64,000 bases of DNA from DATBJJ01 sp963750915 (GTDB lineage: Bacteria > Acidobacteriota > Vicinamibacteria > Vicinamibacterales > 2-12-FULL-66-21), in assembly GCA_963750915.1 (NCBI GenBank), contig CAVVSF010000005.1:62001-126000 (forward strand), given 5' to 3'. Below the pieces are notes generated by a model that was not told where the DNA came from, did no database searches, and was given only the letters and a program-made list of their open reading frames with translations. Position numbers and translations under genes: made by a program. This document shows positions 32,330-40,488 of the stretch, in pieces; the stretch's first letter is position 1, and each line of letters begins with the position of its first letter.

Positions 32330-32791
32330 CTACCAGCGAAGCAGCGGCCGGCCGGCGACAGTGCCGGGCCATGGGATCGACGCCAGGATCGTCAGCAGCG
32401 CGAGTGTGAAGAAGACGGCTGCCACCTTGTGCTTCCTGCTGTCGCTGCTGACACGGCGGACGCGGGCGCGGCCGACGTGGGTGAGGACCATCGCGACGAG
32501 CATGCCGAAGAAATGCTCGACGGCCCAGAACCGCAGTGCCGAGTTCGCCATCGCGCCACCGAAGTCCTGCATCGCCGCCCGGGTGATTGGGCTGAGGAGG
32601 AAGTAGAGCAGCAATCCGAGCAGCAGCTGAAGGTCGAACGCCATCATGAAGCGGGCGCCGGCGCGGTCGTCGGCGAGCGTCCACGGCCGGCCGGTCCGCC
32701 AGCCGGTGATCGCGCGCACCACCGTGACAATGCCGGCGAGCAGAACGAGCCAGCGGATCAGCGAATGAAGGATCAGAACGAGACCGTACAT
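32330..32791 (-). CDS. conserved small membrane protein, function unknown
   Basis: A 153-residue protein with four predicted membrane helices (about 7-25, 49-67, 90-105 and 124-142) and short loops. It starts MYGLVLILHSLIRWLVLLAG. The charged loop between helices 3 and 4 (HVGRARVRRVSSDSRKHKVA) is probably cytoplasmic. I do not recognise a characterised family. It is on the same strand as the M14 gene, 33 bases ahead of it, and divergent from an ABC ATPase gene. Confidence 0.82.
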   Translation of the reverse strand: MYGLVLILHSLIRWLVLLAGIVTVVRAITGWRTGRPWTLADDRAGARFMMAFDLQLLLGLLLYFLLSPITRAAMQDFGGAMANSALRFWAVEHFFGMLVAMVLTHVGRARVRRVSSDSRKHKVAAVFFTLALLTILASIPWPGTVAGRPLLRW

Positions 32792-32824
32792 TTGCGCATT
32801 CTAAGCTGGATGACGTGGACGAAG

Positions 32825-32929
32825 CACGCACCTCGCACCTGGCACCCTCGCACCTGGCACGCCTCGCACCTGGCACCCTCGCACCTGCCCCTTCGAGCAC
32901 CGGGCACCAGGCACCCTGCACCCAGCACA
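32825..32929. repeat. intergenic word array (CGCACCTGGCACCCT type)
   Basis: Four or more near-perfect tandem copies of CTCGCACCTGGCACC are followed by related words GGGCACCAGGCACCCTGCACCC. The array occupies most of the 176-base divergent gap between the small membrane protein and the ABC ATPase, so it overlaps the expected promoter region of both. Confidence 0.75.
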
Positions 32930-32967
32930 TCCAAGGAACTTCCCGCCCCCTGCGGTGTCCGATAAGC

Positions 32968-33732
32968 ATGCTCGAAGCGCGCCTGCTGACGAAGTACTAC
33001 TCGGCGATCCAGGCGGTGCGTGGCGTGTCGTTCTCGCTGGAACCGGGGGGCGTGCTCGGGCTGCTGGGGCCGAATGGTTCCGGGAAGTCGACGACCGTCT
33101 CGATCCTCGCGGGCCTCCTCGAGCCGTCCGGCGGCACCGTCCATCTCGATGGCCACGACGTCCGCGACGACATCCTCGATTACAAGGCCAGGGTCGGCTA
33201 CGTCCCCGAGGAAGCTGTTCTTTACACCTATCTCACAGGCCCGGAATACCTGTCGCTCGTCGGCCAGCTGCGCGGCCTGCCGCAGGCCACGATCGATGCC
33301 AGGACCGAGGGCTTCCTGACGCTGTTCAACCTCACCGACGACGCTCACGCGCCGCTGTCGGCGTACTCCAAGGGGATGCGGCAGAAGATCCTGATCTCGG
33401 CGGCGCTGCTGCACGATCCGGAGATCATCATCCTCGACGAGCCGAACTCCGGCCTCGACGTGACGACGACGCTGGTGCTGCGCAGCCTGGTCCAGGCGCT
33501 CGCCGCCGAGGGCCGGATGGTGATCTACAGCTCGCACGTGCTCGAGAGCGTCGAACGAATCGCGACCGATGTCATCATCCTCAACGACGGCAAGGTCGTG
33601 GCTCACGATTCGGTCCTGCGGCTGCGCGAGTTGCTCGAGCTGCCGTCGCTCGAGCACGTCTTCCGGCAGCTGGTGATCGAAGCGGACATCGACGGCATCG
33701 CCCGCGACCTCGTCGCAGTGATGAAGCGCTGA
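32968..33732 (+). CDS. ABC transporter ATP-binding protein
   Basis: A 254-residue nucleotide-binding subunit. Walker A GPNGSGKST lies at about residues 34-42, followed by the Q-loop region VGYVPEEAVLYTYLT. The signature is LSAYSKGMRQ (YSKGM in place of LSGGQ, common in CcmA/NatA-type exporters), with Walker B IIILDEPNSGLD and H-loop IYSSHVLES. The ATG at 32968 is chosen because the family N-terminus MLEARLLTKYY begins there. The permease gene starts directly after the stop, so the two form an exporter. The substrate is unknown. Confidence 0.94.
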   Translation: MLEARLLTKYYSAIQAVRGVSFSLEPGGVLGLLGPNGSGKSTTVSILAGLLEPSGGTVHLDGHDVRDDILDYKARVGYVPEEAVLYTYLTGPEYLSLVGQLRGLPQATIDARTEGFLTLFNLTDDAHAPLSAYSKGMRQKILISAALLHDPEIIILDEPNSGLDVTTTLVLRSLVQALAAEGRMVIYSSHVLESVERIATDVIILNDGKVVAHDSVLRLRELLELPSLEHVFRQLVIEADIDGIARDLVAVMKR

Positions 33733-33738
33733 GTGGTG

Positions 33739-35490
33739 ATGACGCCTCCCGACGCGGCCCGCGGCACGACGACACCGACGCGGCTGCTCGCCCGGACGTT
33801 CTTCGGCCGCTTCTTCGAGAGCGATCTCCTGCCGCCCGACGTCCCGCAGGCCCAATTCGTCGTCTGGAGCCTGGCTTTCCTGGCGATGCCCGGGCTGCTG
33901 CTGCCGATCAAGCTGATCGGATCGCTGCTGCAGACGCAAGGGGCGGAGGCGCTGACCAGGGCGCTGCTACTGCACCGGCTGATCTTCATCGCGCTCTCGA
34001 TGACGGTCGCCGGAGTGGTCGCGCTGATTGTCTGGGACGGCGTCTTTCCCGACCGCCGCGACGCGCGCATCCTGACGCCGTTGCCGGTCTCGGGCCGGAT
34101 CCTCATCGGCGCCCGCCTGCTGGCGCTGGCCGCGCTCTGCTGCATCTTCATCATCGGCGTCAACGCCGTGCCGACGCTGACTTACGGGCTCGCGGCGGGA
34201 GCGTTCGGCGGGGCAACGAATCCGCTGCGCGGCCTGGTCGCGCACTTCGTGTCGACGACGATGGCGGCGGTGTTCGTCTTCACCGCGCTCCTCGCCCTGC
34301 AGGGCCTCGCGCTCAACGTCGGCGGTTCGCGGGCGGCCGACCGGCTCTCGTTCCTGGCCCAGATCCTGTTCGTGCTGGCGCTGCTGCAGGTCGCCTTCTT
34401 CATGCCGATGGTCGCCGGTGCGCTGCCGAGCGATCTGCGGGCGGGCTGGGTGCTGGCGCTGCCCTCGGCGTGGTTCCTCGGCCTCAACGAGATGATTGGC
34501 GGGCGCCCGGCGGCCGGCGCACCGGTTCTGGCGGCAATCGCGCTCGCGGCAACGGCGGTCAGCACGTCAGCCGCGGTGGCACTCTTCGTCCTGACGCATG
34601 CCCGCCTGACACGGCTGGCGCTGGAGTCGCGGGAGATCGCGGCGCGAACCCGCCTGCGCGTGACGATCAGCAGGGTTGCGACACGTGCCCTGTGCCGCAC
34701 CCCGGTCGCCCGCGCGGTGTTCGAGCAGGTGCTGCGGACGCTGGCGCGCAGCCGAAGCCACCGGCTGCTGATGTCGGCCTACGTCGGCGTCGCCGGCGCC
34801 GTCATTGCGTCGGGAATCGTGCCGCTGATCATTCGCCGCGGCGTCGCCGCGCTCGGCGCGCCGAACCTCGAGATGCTGGCCGGGCCGCTGCTGCTCTCCT
34901 TCTTCACGCTGATCGGCATGCGGATCGCCGTCGCCATCCCGACCGAGCCGCGGGCGCGCTGGGCGGTGCGGATGGCCGAGCCGCGCGATCGTGTCGCCGC
35001 GATCAAGGGCGTCCGCGCCGCGCTGCTGCTGATTGGCGTCGGCCCGTCGCTGGTTCTCGCGGCGGTGAACGGCATCATGTGGGGCAGCGTCTCGCTGCTG
35101 GCGACGCACGTCTACGTCTCGGCCGCGATGGGCATCCTCCTGGTCAGCATCCTGCTGCTCAGTCTCGCGAAAATCCCGTTCACCAGCACCTATTATCCGG
35201 GCACGTCCCGCGTCGGCGTCGCGTGGCCGCTGTATCTCACCGGCTTCATCACCTACGCGTTCGCGCCGGCGAGGATGCAGCTGGCGCTGCAGCGCAATCC
35301 TTCGACCGCGGCGCTCATCGTTTTCTCGGTCATGACGATCGGCGTGGCGCTCACGCTGGGGCTGTGGCGACACTACAAGCTGCGGGCGCAGGTCGGACTC
35401 ACCTTCGAGGAGGAGGACCCGTCGTCGATGTTCCAGGGGTTCTCACTGAGCGAAGGCATGGCCGCGGCGCCCGAGTCGCGGTTGCACTGA
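33739..35490 (+). CDS. ABC transporter permease
   Basis: A 583-residue polytopic membrane protein with about ten to twelve hydrophobic segments, for example ALTRALLLHRLIFIALSMTV, IFIIGVNAVPTLTYG and LYLTGFITYAF. It starts with a cytoplasmic Pro/Thr/Arg-rich N-tail. The sequence does not match a well-characterised exporter, but its position immediately after the ATPase gene makes it the membrane subunit. ATG 33739 is chosen; two GTG codons (33733 and 33736) lie directly after the ATPase stop. The C-terminus is short and hydrophilic (FEEEDPSSMFQGFSL). Confidence 0.85.
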   Translation: MTPPDAARGTTTPTRLLARTFFGRFFESDLLPPDVPQAQFVVWSLAFLAMPGLLLPIKLIGSLLQTQGAEALTRALLLHRLIFIALSMTVAGVVALIVWDGVFPDRRDARILTPLPVSGRILIGARLLALAALCCIFIIGVNAVPTLTYGLAAGAFGGATNPLRGLVAHFVSTTMAAVFVFTALLALQGLALNVGGSRAADRLSFLAQILFVLALLQVAFFMPMVAGALPSDLRAGWVLALPSAWFLGLNEMIGGRPAAGAPVLAAIALAATAVSTSAAVALFVLTHARLTRLALESREIAARTRLRVTISRVATRALCRTPVARAVFEQVLRTLARSRSHRLLMSAYVGVAGAVIASGIVPLIIRRGVAALGAPNLEMLAGPLLLSFFTLIGMRIAVAIPTEPRARWAVRMAEPRDRVAAIKGVRAALLLIGVGPSLVLAAVNGIMWGSVSLLATHVYVSAAMGILLVSILLLSLAKIPFTSTYYPGTSRVGVAWPLYLTGFITYAFAPARMQLALQRNPSTAALIVFSVMTIGVALTLGLWRHYKLRAQVGLTFEEEDPSSMFQGFSLSEGMAAAPESRLH

Positions 35491-35496
35491 TCGCGA

Positions 35497-36303
35497 TCAG
35501 AGAAGGAAGAAGACGAGGATCGCCGTCAGCCAGCCCGCGAGGATGTCGGCGAGGTAGTGGTAGCGGCCGAGGACCGCGCCGGCCGACACCGCGATCGCGG
35601 CGATGAACATCGGGATCGTCACATACGCGGGCGCCTGGGCAACCAAGAGGAAGGCGGCCAGTGCCTCGGCGGCATGGCCGCTCGGAAACGTGTTGACCTG
35701 AATGCTCGTCGACCCGAGCAGCCGCAGGTTGAAGCGGCGGACGGCTGACGTCCACGGCTCGTCGTTCTCGCACACTCGCGGCGGCCGCGTCTGCACCCAC
35801 GCCAGCCCGGCAAAGCAGATGAAGTCGGTGACCAGGACCACGGCCCAGAACCTGCCGATGCTGGCCTGCGGCAGGAAGACGAGCTGGAGCACGAGCGCCA
35901 GCGGCACCAGCAGGTAGACGCCGGCGTAGGCGCACTCGAGCAGCTCGACGAGCGCCCGCGGCAGCCTGGCGGCGACGCCGCAAAGATCGAGGCGGGCATC
36001 GAGCCAGGCCAGCGCCCGCTCCTGCGCCGGCGACGCAGCCGCGAACAGCCGGCCGCTGGTCCAGTACGCGATCAGCAGCACGAGCGGCGGCCAGATCCAG
36101 TCGACCAGGATCGCCGGCTGGTCCAGGCCGGCGATCAGGGCGACGGCGCTGCCAGCCGCGGCCCCGGCGACGATGCGTCCCACGGCGCGGCCGCGCCGGC
36201 CCTGCCGCAGGACGATGCCGACGGTGAAGGCGAAGAAGGCAAGGCTCGCCGTCCGCCACAAGTGGACGCCGTCCGCGCCGCCAAACATTCCCGTAACGTC
36301 CAT
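35497..36303 (-). CDS. PAP2-superfamily membrane phosphatase
   Basis: A 268-residue membrane protein of the phosphatidic-acid-phosphatase type 2 / undecaprenyl-pyrophosphate phosphatase group. It has about six membrane helices. The three phosphatase motifs are present in modified form: VQTRPPR (motif 1, Arg-Pro kept), NTFPSGHA (motif 2, PSGH with the catalytic His) and GRYHYLADILAG (motif 3, Arg, His and Asp kept). It probably dephosphorylates an isoprenoid or lipid phosphate at the membrane. It ends 7 bases from the convergent ABC permease gene. Confidence 0.88.
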   Translation of the reverse strand: MDVTGMFGGADGVHLWRTASLAFFAFTVGIVLRQGRRGRAVGRIVAGAAAGSAVALIAGLDQPAILVDWIWPPLVLLIAYWTSGRLFAAASPAQERALAWLDARLDLCGVAARLPRALVELLECAYAGVYLLVPLALVLQLVFLPQASIGRFWAVVLVTDFICFAGLAWVQTRPPRVCENDEPWTSAVRRFNLRLLGSTSIQVNTFPSGHAAEALAAFLLVAQAPAYVTIPMFIAAIAVSAGAVLGRYHYLADILAGWLTAILVFFLL

Positions 36304-36367
36304 CTTTCTGCTGCTGTCCGGAGCTTCGCACTACAGAATGCGAATTCTTCCGGCAGAATGGCTCAGC

Positions 36368-37027
36368 ATGCGCCTTCTCGTGTTCGATCTCGACGGTACC
36401 CTCGTGGATTCCCACCGCGATCTGGCCGACGCCACCAATGCCCTCCTCGTCGAGCTTGGCGCCGCGCCGCTGTCGTCGGAGGCGGTCACCGAAATGGTCG
36501 GCGAAGGGGCGGCGGTGCTCGTCCGCCGTGCCTTGACCAGGGCCGGTCTTCCGGATGACACACCCGGCGCGCTCGACCGGTTCCTGCATCACTACGACGG
36601 ACGGCTGCTGGCGACGACGCGGCCGTACGAGGGCATGGTCGATACCCTCGACGCCCTGCGGGCGCAAGGGCACCGTCTCGCGGTGCTGACCAACAAGCCG
36701 CAGGCCGCCAGCCTCAAGGTGCTGCGCGGGCTCGCCCTCGACAACCGCTTCACGCACGTCGTCGGCGGCGACACCCGGCATGGTCGCAAACCTGACCCGT
36801 CGGGACTGTTGTGGCTGATCGCCGAAGCCGGAGTATCTGCGGCCGAGACGATGATGATTGGGGATTCGCCGGTGGATCTCGCGACGGCGCGAAATGCCGG
36901 CGCCGCGATCTGCCTCGCCCGCTACGGCTTCGGCTACCGCTTCGGCAACGGCGACTTCGATGGCCGCGAACGGTTCATCGACGACCCGGCGGCGCTGCTG
37001 TCACTCCTGGCCGAGCCCGAAGCCTGA
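36368..37027 (+). CDS. HAD-family phosphatase, phosphoglycolate-phosphatase-like
   Basis: A 219-residue haloacid-dehalogenase hydrolase, subfamily IA with an alpha-helical cap. Motif I is DLDGTLVDS (nucleophile Asp and acid/base Asp near the N-terminus), motif II is VLTNKP, and the motif III/IV region is HGRKPDPSGL with MIGDSPVDLATARNAG. The ATG at 36368 starts directly before LLVFDLDGTLVD, as expected. It is closest to phosphoglycolate phosphatase (Gph) in motif spacing, but the substrate cannot be assigned with certainty. Its 3' end overlaps the convergent alkylation-repair gene by 94 bases. Confidence 0.9.
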   Translation: MRLLVFDLDGTLVDSHRDLADATNALLVELGAAPLSSEAVTEMVGEGAAVLVRRALTRAGLPDDTPGALDRFLHHYDGRLLATTRPYEGMVDTLDALRAQGHRLAVLTNKPQAASLKVLRGLALDNRFTHVVGGDTRHGRKPDPSGLLWLIAEAGVSAAETMMIGDSPVDLATARNAGAAICLARYGFGYRFGNGDFDGRERFIDDPAALLSLLAEPEA

Positions 37028-37746
37028 AGTACGGACTGGACCGTCCCCTCGAGATACCGCTTGCGCTCGCGCTCGGGAAAACGCTCGATCGCGTAGCGAA
37101 GGGCGGTGCGCGGCATGGTGCGGTAGCGGGAGGCGAGAAAGCGGCGCGCCGCCGCGCCGTCACGCTTACCGGCTTCGCGCAGCATCCAGCCGACGGCCTT
37201 GTGAATCAGATCGTGCTCGTCGTGGAGCAGCAGGTCGGCGATCCTGAACGTTGCATCGAGCTCGCCGCGGCGAATCCCGTCGTAGGTCGCGATCATGGCG
37301 ATGCGCCGTTCCCACAACGAACGCGAGCGCGCCAGCCTGGCGAGTCGCGCTTTGCTGCGATCGCGCAGGCAGGCGCCGACGATCTGTGCCGCCGAGGCGT
37401 CGACGAGATCCCAGTTGTTGATGAAGGCGGTGTGCTGCAGGTAGAAGTCGCAGATCCGCCGCCGCCCGGCGGCGTCGGCGGCAGCGAACGCGTCGACGAG
37501 AATCAGCAGCGCCAGCAGCCGCTCTTCGTGGATCCTCGACTGCAGGAGCCGCTCGATCTCCTCGAACGCCATGCCGCGACACTCGCGGCAGACGCGGCGG
37601 GTCGCCGGGACCTTGACGCCGAGGAAGCGGTCACCCTCGCCGTACTCGCCCCGACCGGTCTTGAAGAACCGCTGCAGGACGTCGGCGACGCCAGGAACCG
37701 CATGCTGGCGCAGCCTGCGGCTGGCCTCGCGTGCGGTCACCGTCAT
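36934..37746 (-). CDS. DNA-alkylation-repair-family protein (AlkD-like HEAT repeats)
   Basis: A 270-residue all-helical protein of the AlkD / DNA-alkylation-repair fold: FFKTGRGEYGEGDRFLGVKV, CDFYLQHTAFINNWDLVD, SLWERRIAMIATYDGIRRG, IHKAVGWMLREAGKR and the ending block YRTMPRTALRYAIERFPERERKRYL. AlkD-type proteins excise bulky or N7/N3-alkylated bases without base flipping. Homologues usually end shortly after the last block; here about 30 further residues run antisense into the HAD gene, so the natural stop may have been lost. Its ATG overlaps the stop of the upstream IMPDH-family gene (ATGA), so they are co-transcribed. Confidence 0.85.
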   Translation of the reverse strand: MTVTAREASRRLRQHAVPGVADVLQRFFKTGRGEYGEGDRFLGVKVPATRRVCRECRGMAFEEIERLLQSRIHEERLLALLILVDAFAAADAAGRRRICDFYLQHTAFINNWDLVDASAAQIVGACLRDRSKARLARLARSRSLWERRIAMIATYDGIRRGELDATFRIADLLLHDEHDLIHKAVGWMLREAGKRDGAAARRFLASRYRTMPRTALRYAIERFPERERKRYLEGTVQSVLQASGSARSDSSAAGSSMNRSRPSKSPLPKR

Positions 37747-39275
37747 CGTTCGTACGACTCGCGCCGCGCCGATGTCGACTGCTGGATCAGGTACTTCGAC
37801 GGGTCCGCCCAGAAGCGCTGGCGCAGCTCGGACAGGCTCGAGGCGCCGCCGTAGCTGATCGACGAGCAGAGGTGCTTGATCATCTCGCGGACAATGGTGC
37901 GGGCCGAGCCGCGCGCCGGCACGCTGATCTCGATGCCTTCGGCGCCGATGGCTTCGAGCTCGACCTGGTCGGCGTCCTCGACGTCGAGGCGGTCGCGGAT
38001 GGCGGCAAGCGAGGCCATGCCGCGCAGGACCTTGAACGGCACTTTCACCGTCTTCTGCGATTCCGGCAGCAGCACCGACTTGTGCACGATCTCGCCCGGC
38101 GCCTCCTCGGTGCCGGCGAACGCGCTGCCGAGCATGACGCAGTCGCCGCCGAAAACGAGCGCCTCGGCGAGCGACCCGTGCCGCTTGATGCCGCCGTCGG
38201 CAATGAGCGGCACGTCGGAGCCGGCCATCGCCAGCCGGCATTCCACCAGGGCCTGCAGCTGCGGCACGCCGAAACTGGTCGTCATTCGCGTCGTGCAGCC
38301 GCCGCCAGGCCCGATCCCGACCTTGATACCGTCGGCGCCGAGCTCGCGCAGGAAGGTCGCTCCGTCGCCGGTCGCAACGTTGCCGGCGATGAGCTCGACG
38401 TCGCTGAACTTCTTGCGGAACTCGGTCATCGCCCGTTCCATCACGACCGAGTGGCCGTGGGCGATGTCGATGACGAGCACGTCGACACCGGCGCGAACCA
38501 GCTCCGCGGCGCGCTCGAGGTAGTCGCCGGTCGCGCCAATCGCGGCGCCGACGCGCAGGCGCCCCTGTTCGTCGCGGGTCGCAAACGGCAGCCGCCGCTG
38601 TCGCACCAGGTCCTTTGCCGTGACGAGGCCGATGAGCTCGCCATCGGGGCCGACAAGCGGCAGCTTCTTGACCTTGCGTTCGACCATGATCCGCTCGGCT
38701 TCGCCCGGGTCCGCGGCGCCCGCGTGCGTCACCAGGCGGTCGGTCGGCGTCATGCGATCGGCGACGCGCCTGTCGCGGCCGTTGACGAACCGCACGTCCC
38801 GCTCGGTGAGCAGTCCCTTCAGCCGGCGCCGCTCGTCGACGACGACCAGGGTCCCGACGCCCGACCTCGCCATCATCGTACGCGCCTCGTCAATCGTCGC
38901 CGTCGGCGCGATGCTGTACGGATCGTTGATGACGCCATGCTGCGTGCGCTTGACGATCTCGACTTCGCGAACCTGCGGCTCGATCTCGCCCGAGCGGAAC
39001 CCGCGATCGATGATGCCGATGCCCCCTTCTTCGGCCTGGACGATCGCCATCGGCGCCCGCGTGACGGTATCCATGTTGGCCGAGACGATCGGCCGCTTCA
39101 GCGTGATCCGGCGCGACAGCTGGCACGACAGGTCGATGACCGACGGGTCGCGGCGGGCCAGGACGCTGCGCTGCGGGGCGAAGATGAAGTCGTCGAAGGT
39201 GCAGCCGAGGACACGGGCAAGGACCGTACGGCCGACAAGGTCGGGGATCTCGGGAAAAGCGGACATCGGGGGCAT
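37743..39275 (-). CDS. IMP dehydrogenase / GMP reductase-family protein with CBS pair
   Basis: A 510-residue (beta/alpha)8-barrel enzyme. N-terminal barrel part (IVSANMDTVTRAPMAIV), a pair of CBS domains (about 115-225; GTLVVVDERRRLKGLLTERD), then the catalytic half with IAGNVATGDG, the active-site loop GPGGGCTTRM (Cys327), LIADGGIKRHGS and EGIEISVPARG. Two features fit poorly with classical IMPDH: the Ser-Ile before the catalytic Cys is Gly-Gly, and the Arg-Tyr dyad of the mobile flap is not evident. Some CBS-containing GuaB-like proteins, such as mycobacterial GuaB1, are GMP reductases, so the direction of the reaction is uncertain. It acts in guanine nucleotide metabolism. Confidence 0.85.
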   Translation of the reverse strand: MPPMSAFPEIPDLVGRTVLARVLGCTFDDFIFAPQRSVLARRDPSVIDLSCQLSRRITLKRPIVSANMDTVTRAPMAIVQAEEGGIGIIDRGFRSGEIEPQVREVEIVKRTQHGVINDPYSIAPTATIDEARTMMARSGVGTLVVVDERRRLKGLLTERDVRFVNGRDRRVADRMTPTDRLVTHAGAADPGEAERIMVERKVKKLPLVGPDGELIGLVTAKDLVRQRRLPFATRDEQGRLRVGAAIGATGDYLERAAELVRAGVDVLVIDIAHGHSVVMERAMTEFRKKFSDVELIAGNVATGDGATFLRELGADGIKVGIGPGGGCTTRMTTSFGVPQLQALVECRLAMAGSDVPLIADGGIKRHGSLAEALVFGGDCVMLGSAFAGTEEAPGEIVHKSVLLPESQKTVKVPFKVLRGMASLAAIRDRLDVEDADQVELEAIGAEGIEISVPARGSARTIVREMIKHLCSSISYGGASSLSELRQRFWADPSKYLIQQSTSARRESYER

Positions 39276-39851
39276 GGTAGCACTTGCGGTTGAAGGGAAG
39301 ACCGCAACGAAGTTGCAGAGGTCACGGATCTCTCCGCTGAGATCACGGGCCGACGACGTTATCGAGCGGCCGCGGCGCTCGCGCTGAGACGCCGCGGCTT
39401 TCAGGACGCGAGACGAGCGGCTTCGATCGGATCACCCGCGGGCGTGACGGCGTCGGGATGCGGCGCCGTGTGAGCGGCGTGACAGCGGACTCGAAAAACG
39501 GGCCCGCAGCGGGTCCCATCGGCGGCGGCGCCGATTCGTCTCCGGCGGTCGAGGAAGCTTGTGGCCGAACCGATGCTTTACCGGCGTACGGCAAACCCCA
39601 AGCCGCCGCCGCATCGTGAGCCGCGCCGCGGAGGGTCCGTTTTCCACGGCGCGAAGTCGGCGCCACGGCCCGACGTCGTCACGCCCGCGGTCACCAGGCG
39701 GCCCCAAGCGTGATGGCGGATGCCATTTCCATTGGCGGTGAAACGTGTGGGCGACGCCGGTACGGGGCCCGCTCGCCGGGAACGACGGCTGCGCCTTGAA
39801 ACCGTATACAGTGAACCGAGACCCTGAACGCGACGACGCGCGTCAACCCAA
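39276..39851. other. 576-base intergenic region without recognised gene
   Basis: It lies between the divergent IMPDH-family and Nudix genes. No frame has family-like sequence. There are several strong potential stem-loops, for example CGCGGCG near 39370 pairing with CGCCGCG near 39396. No RNase P, 6S, SRP, tmRNA or purine-riboswitch signature could be recognised by eye. Confidence 0.5.
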
Positions 39852-40467
39852 ATGCTCGAACAGATCGAACAATCGCTGCGAGTACGTCTCGCGGGTACCC
39901 TGCCGGGACTGCAGGCGCAGCTCAGGTTCGCGCCGCAGCCACCGCGGCCGGAGTGGCGCGCCGGGCATTTTCCGGCGGACTCTCGTATCGCCGCGGGTCT
40001 GCTGCTCCTCTATCCGCGCGAGTACCGACGTCGCGGTGCCGCTGACGGTCAGGGCCAGTCATCTGCCGCGCCACGCCGGCCAGATCAGCCTGCCGGGGGG
40101 GGCCGCCGATCCGGGAGAGACGCTGGCCGAGACGGCGCTGCGCGAGGCGTCAGAGGAGATCGGCGTCGATCCCGCCGCGGTCCGCATCCTCGGCGAGCTC
40201 ACGCCAGTCCACGTCGTCGTCAGCGGGTTCACGCTGCATCCGATCGTCGGCGTGACCGACACGGCGCCGGCGTTCATTGCCGCGCCGGGCGAGGTGGAAG
40301 AGATCCTGGAAGTTTCGCTCGACGATTTGCGCGACGCGTCGAAGATCGGTCGCGGCACCCGCGTGCGCGAGGGTGTGGCGATGGAGTATCCCTACTTCGA
40401 TCTGCTCGGACACCAGGTGTGGGGCGCGACTGCGATGATCCTCGGTGAGTTCATCTGCCTGCTGTGA
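39852..40467 (+). CDS. Nudix hydrolase, CoA-pyrophosphatase-like (NudL/YeaB type), frameshifted
   Basis: The ATG at 39852 begins MLEQIEQSLRVRLAG and runs to ALLLLYPREY-type sequence. The frame then breaks at 40025-40026, and the next frame continues DVAVPLTVRASHLPRHAGQ with the CoA-pyrophosphatase signature HAGQISLPGG and the Nudix box from 40097 (G-x5-E-x7-REASEEIGV). Removing one C joins them into 204 residues (REYDVAVPLTVR). These enzymes cleave CoA and its derivatives to 3',5'-ADP and phosphopantetheine with a divalent cation. The C-terminal half (PGEVEEILEVSLDDL) is also typical. It converges on the PQQ-propeller gene. Confidence 0.85.
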
Positions 40468-40488
40468 GCGCGCTGCACCGGCGCATCG

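Noticed and set aside
30026..32965. A 979-codon plus-strand frame over the M14 gene
   Set aside because: Shadow frame with Arg/His/Asp-rich composition; the minus strand encodes a recognisable zinc carboxypeptidase with signal peptide.
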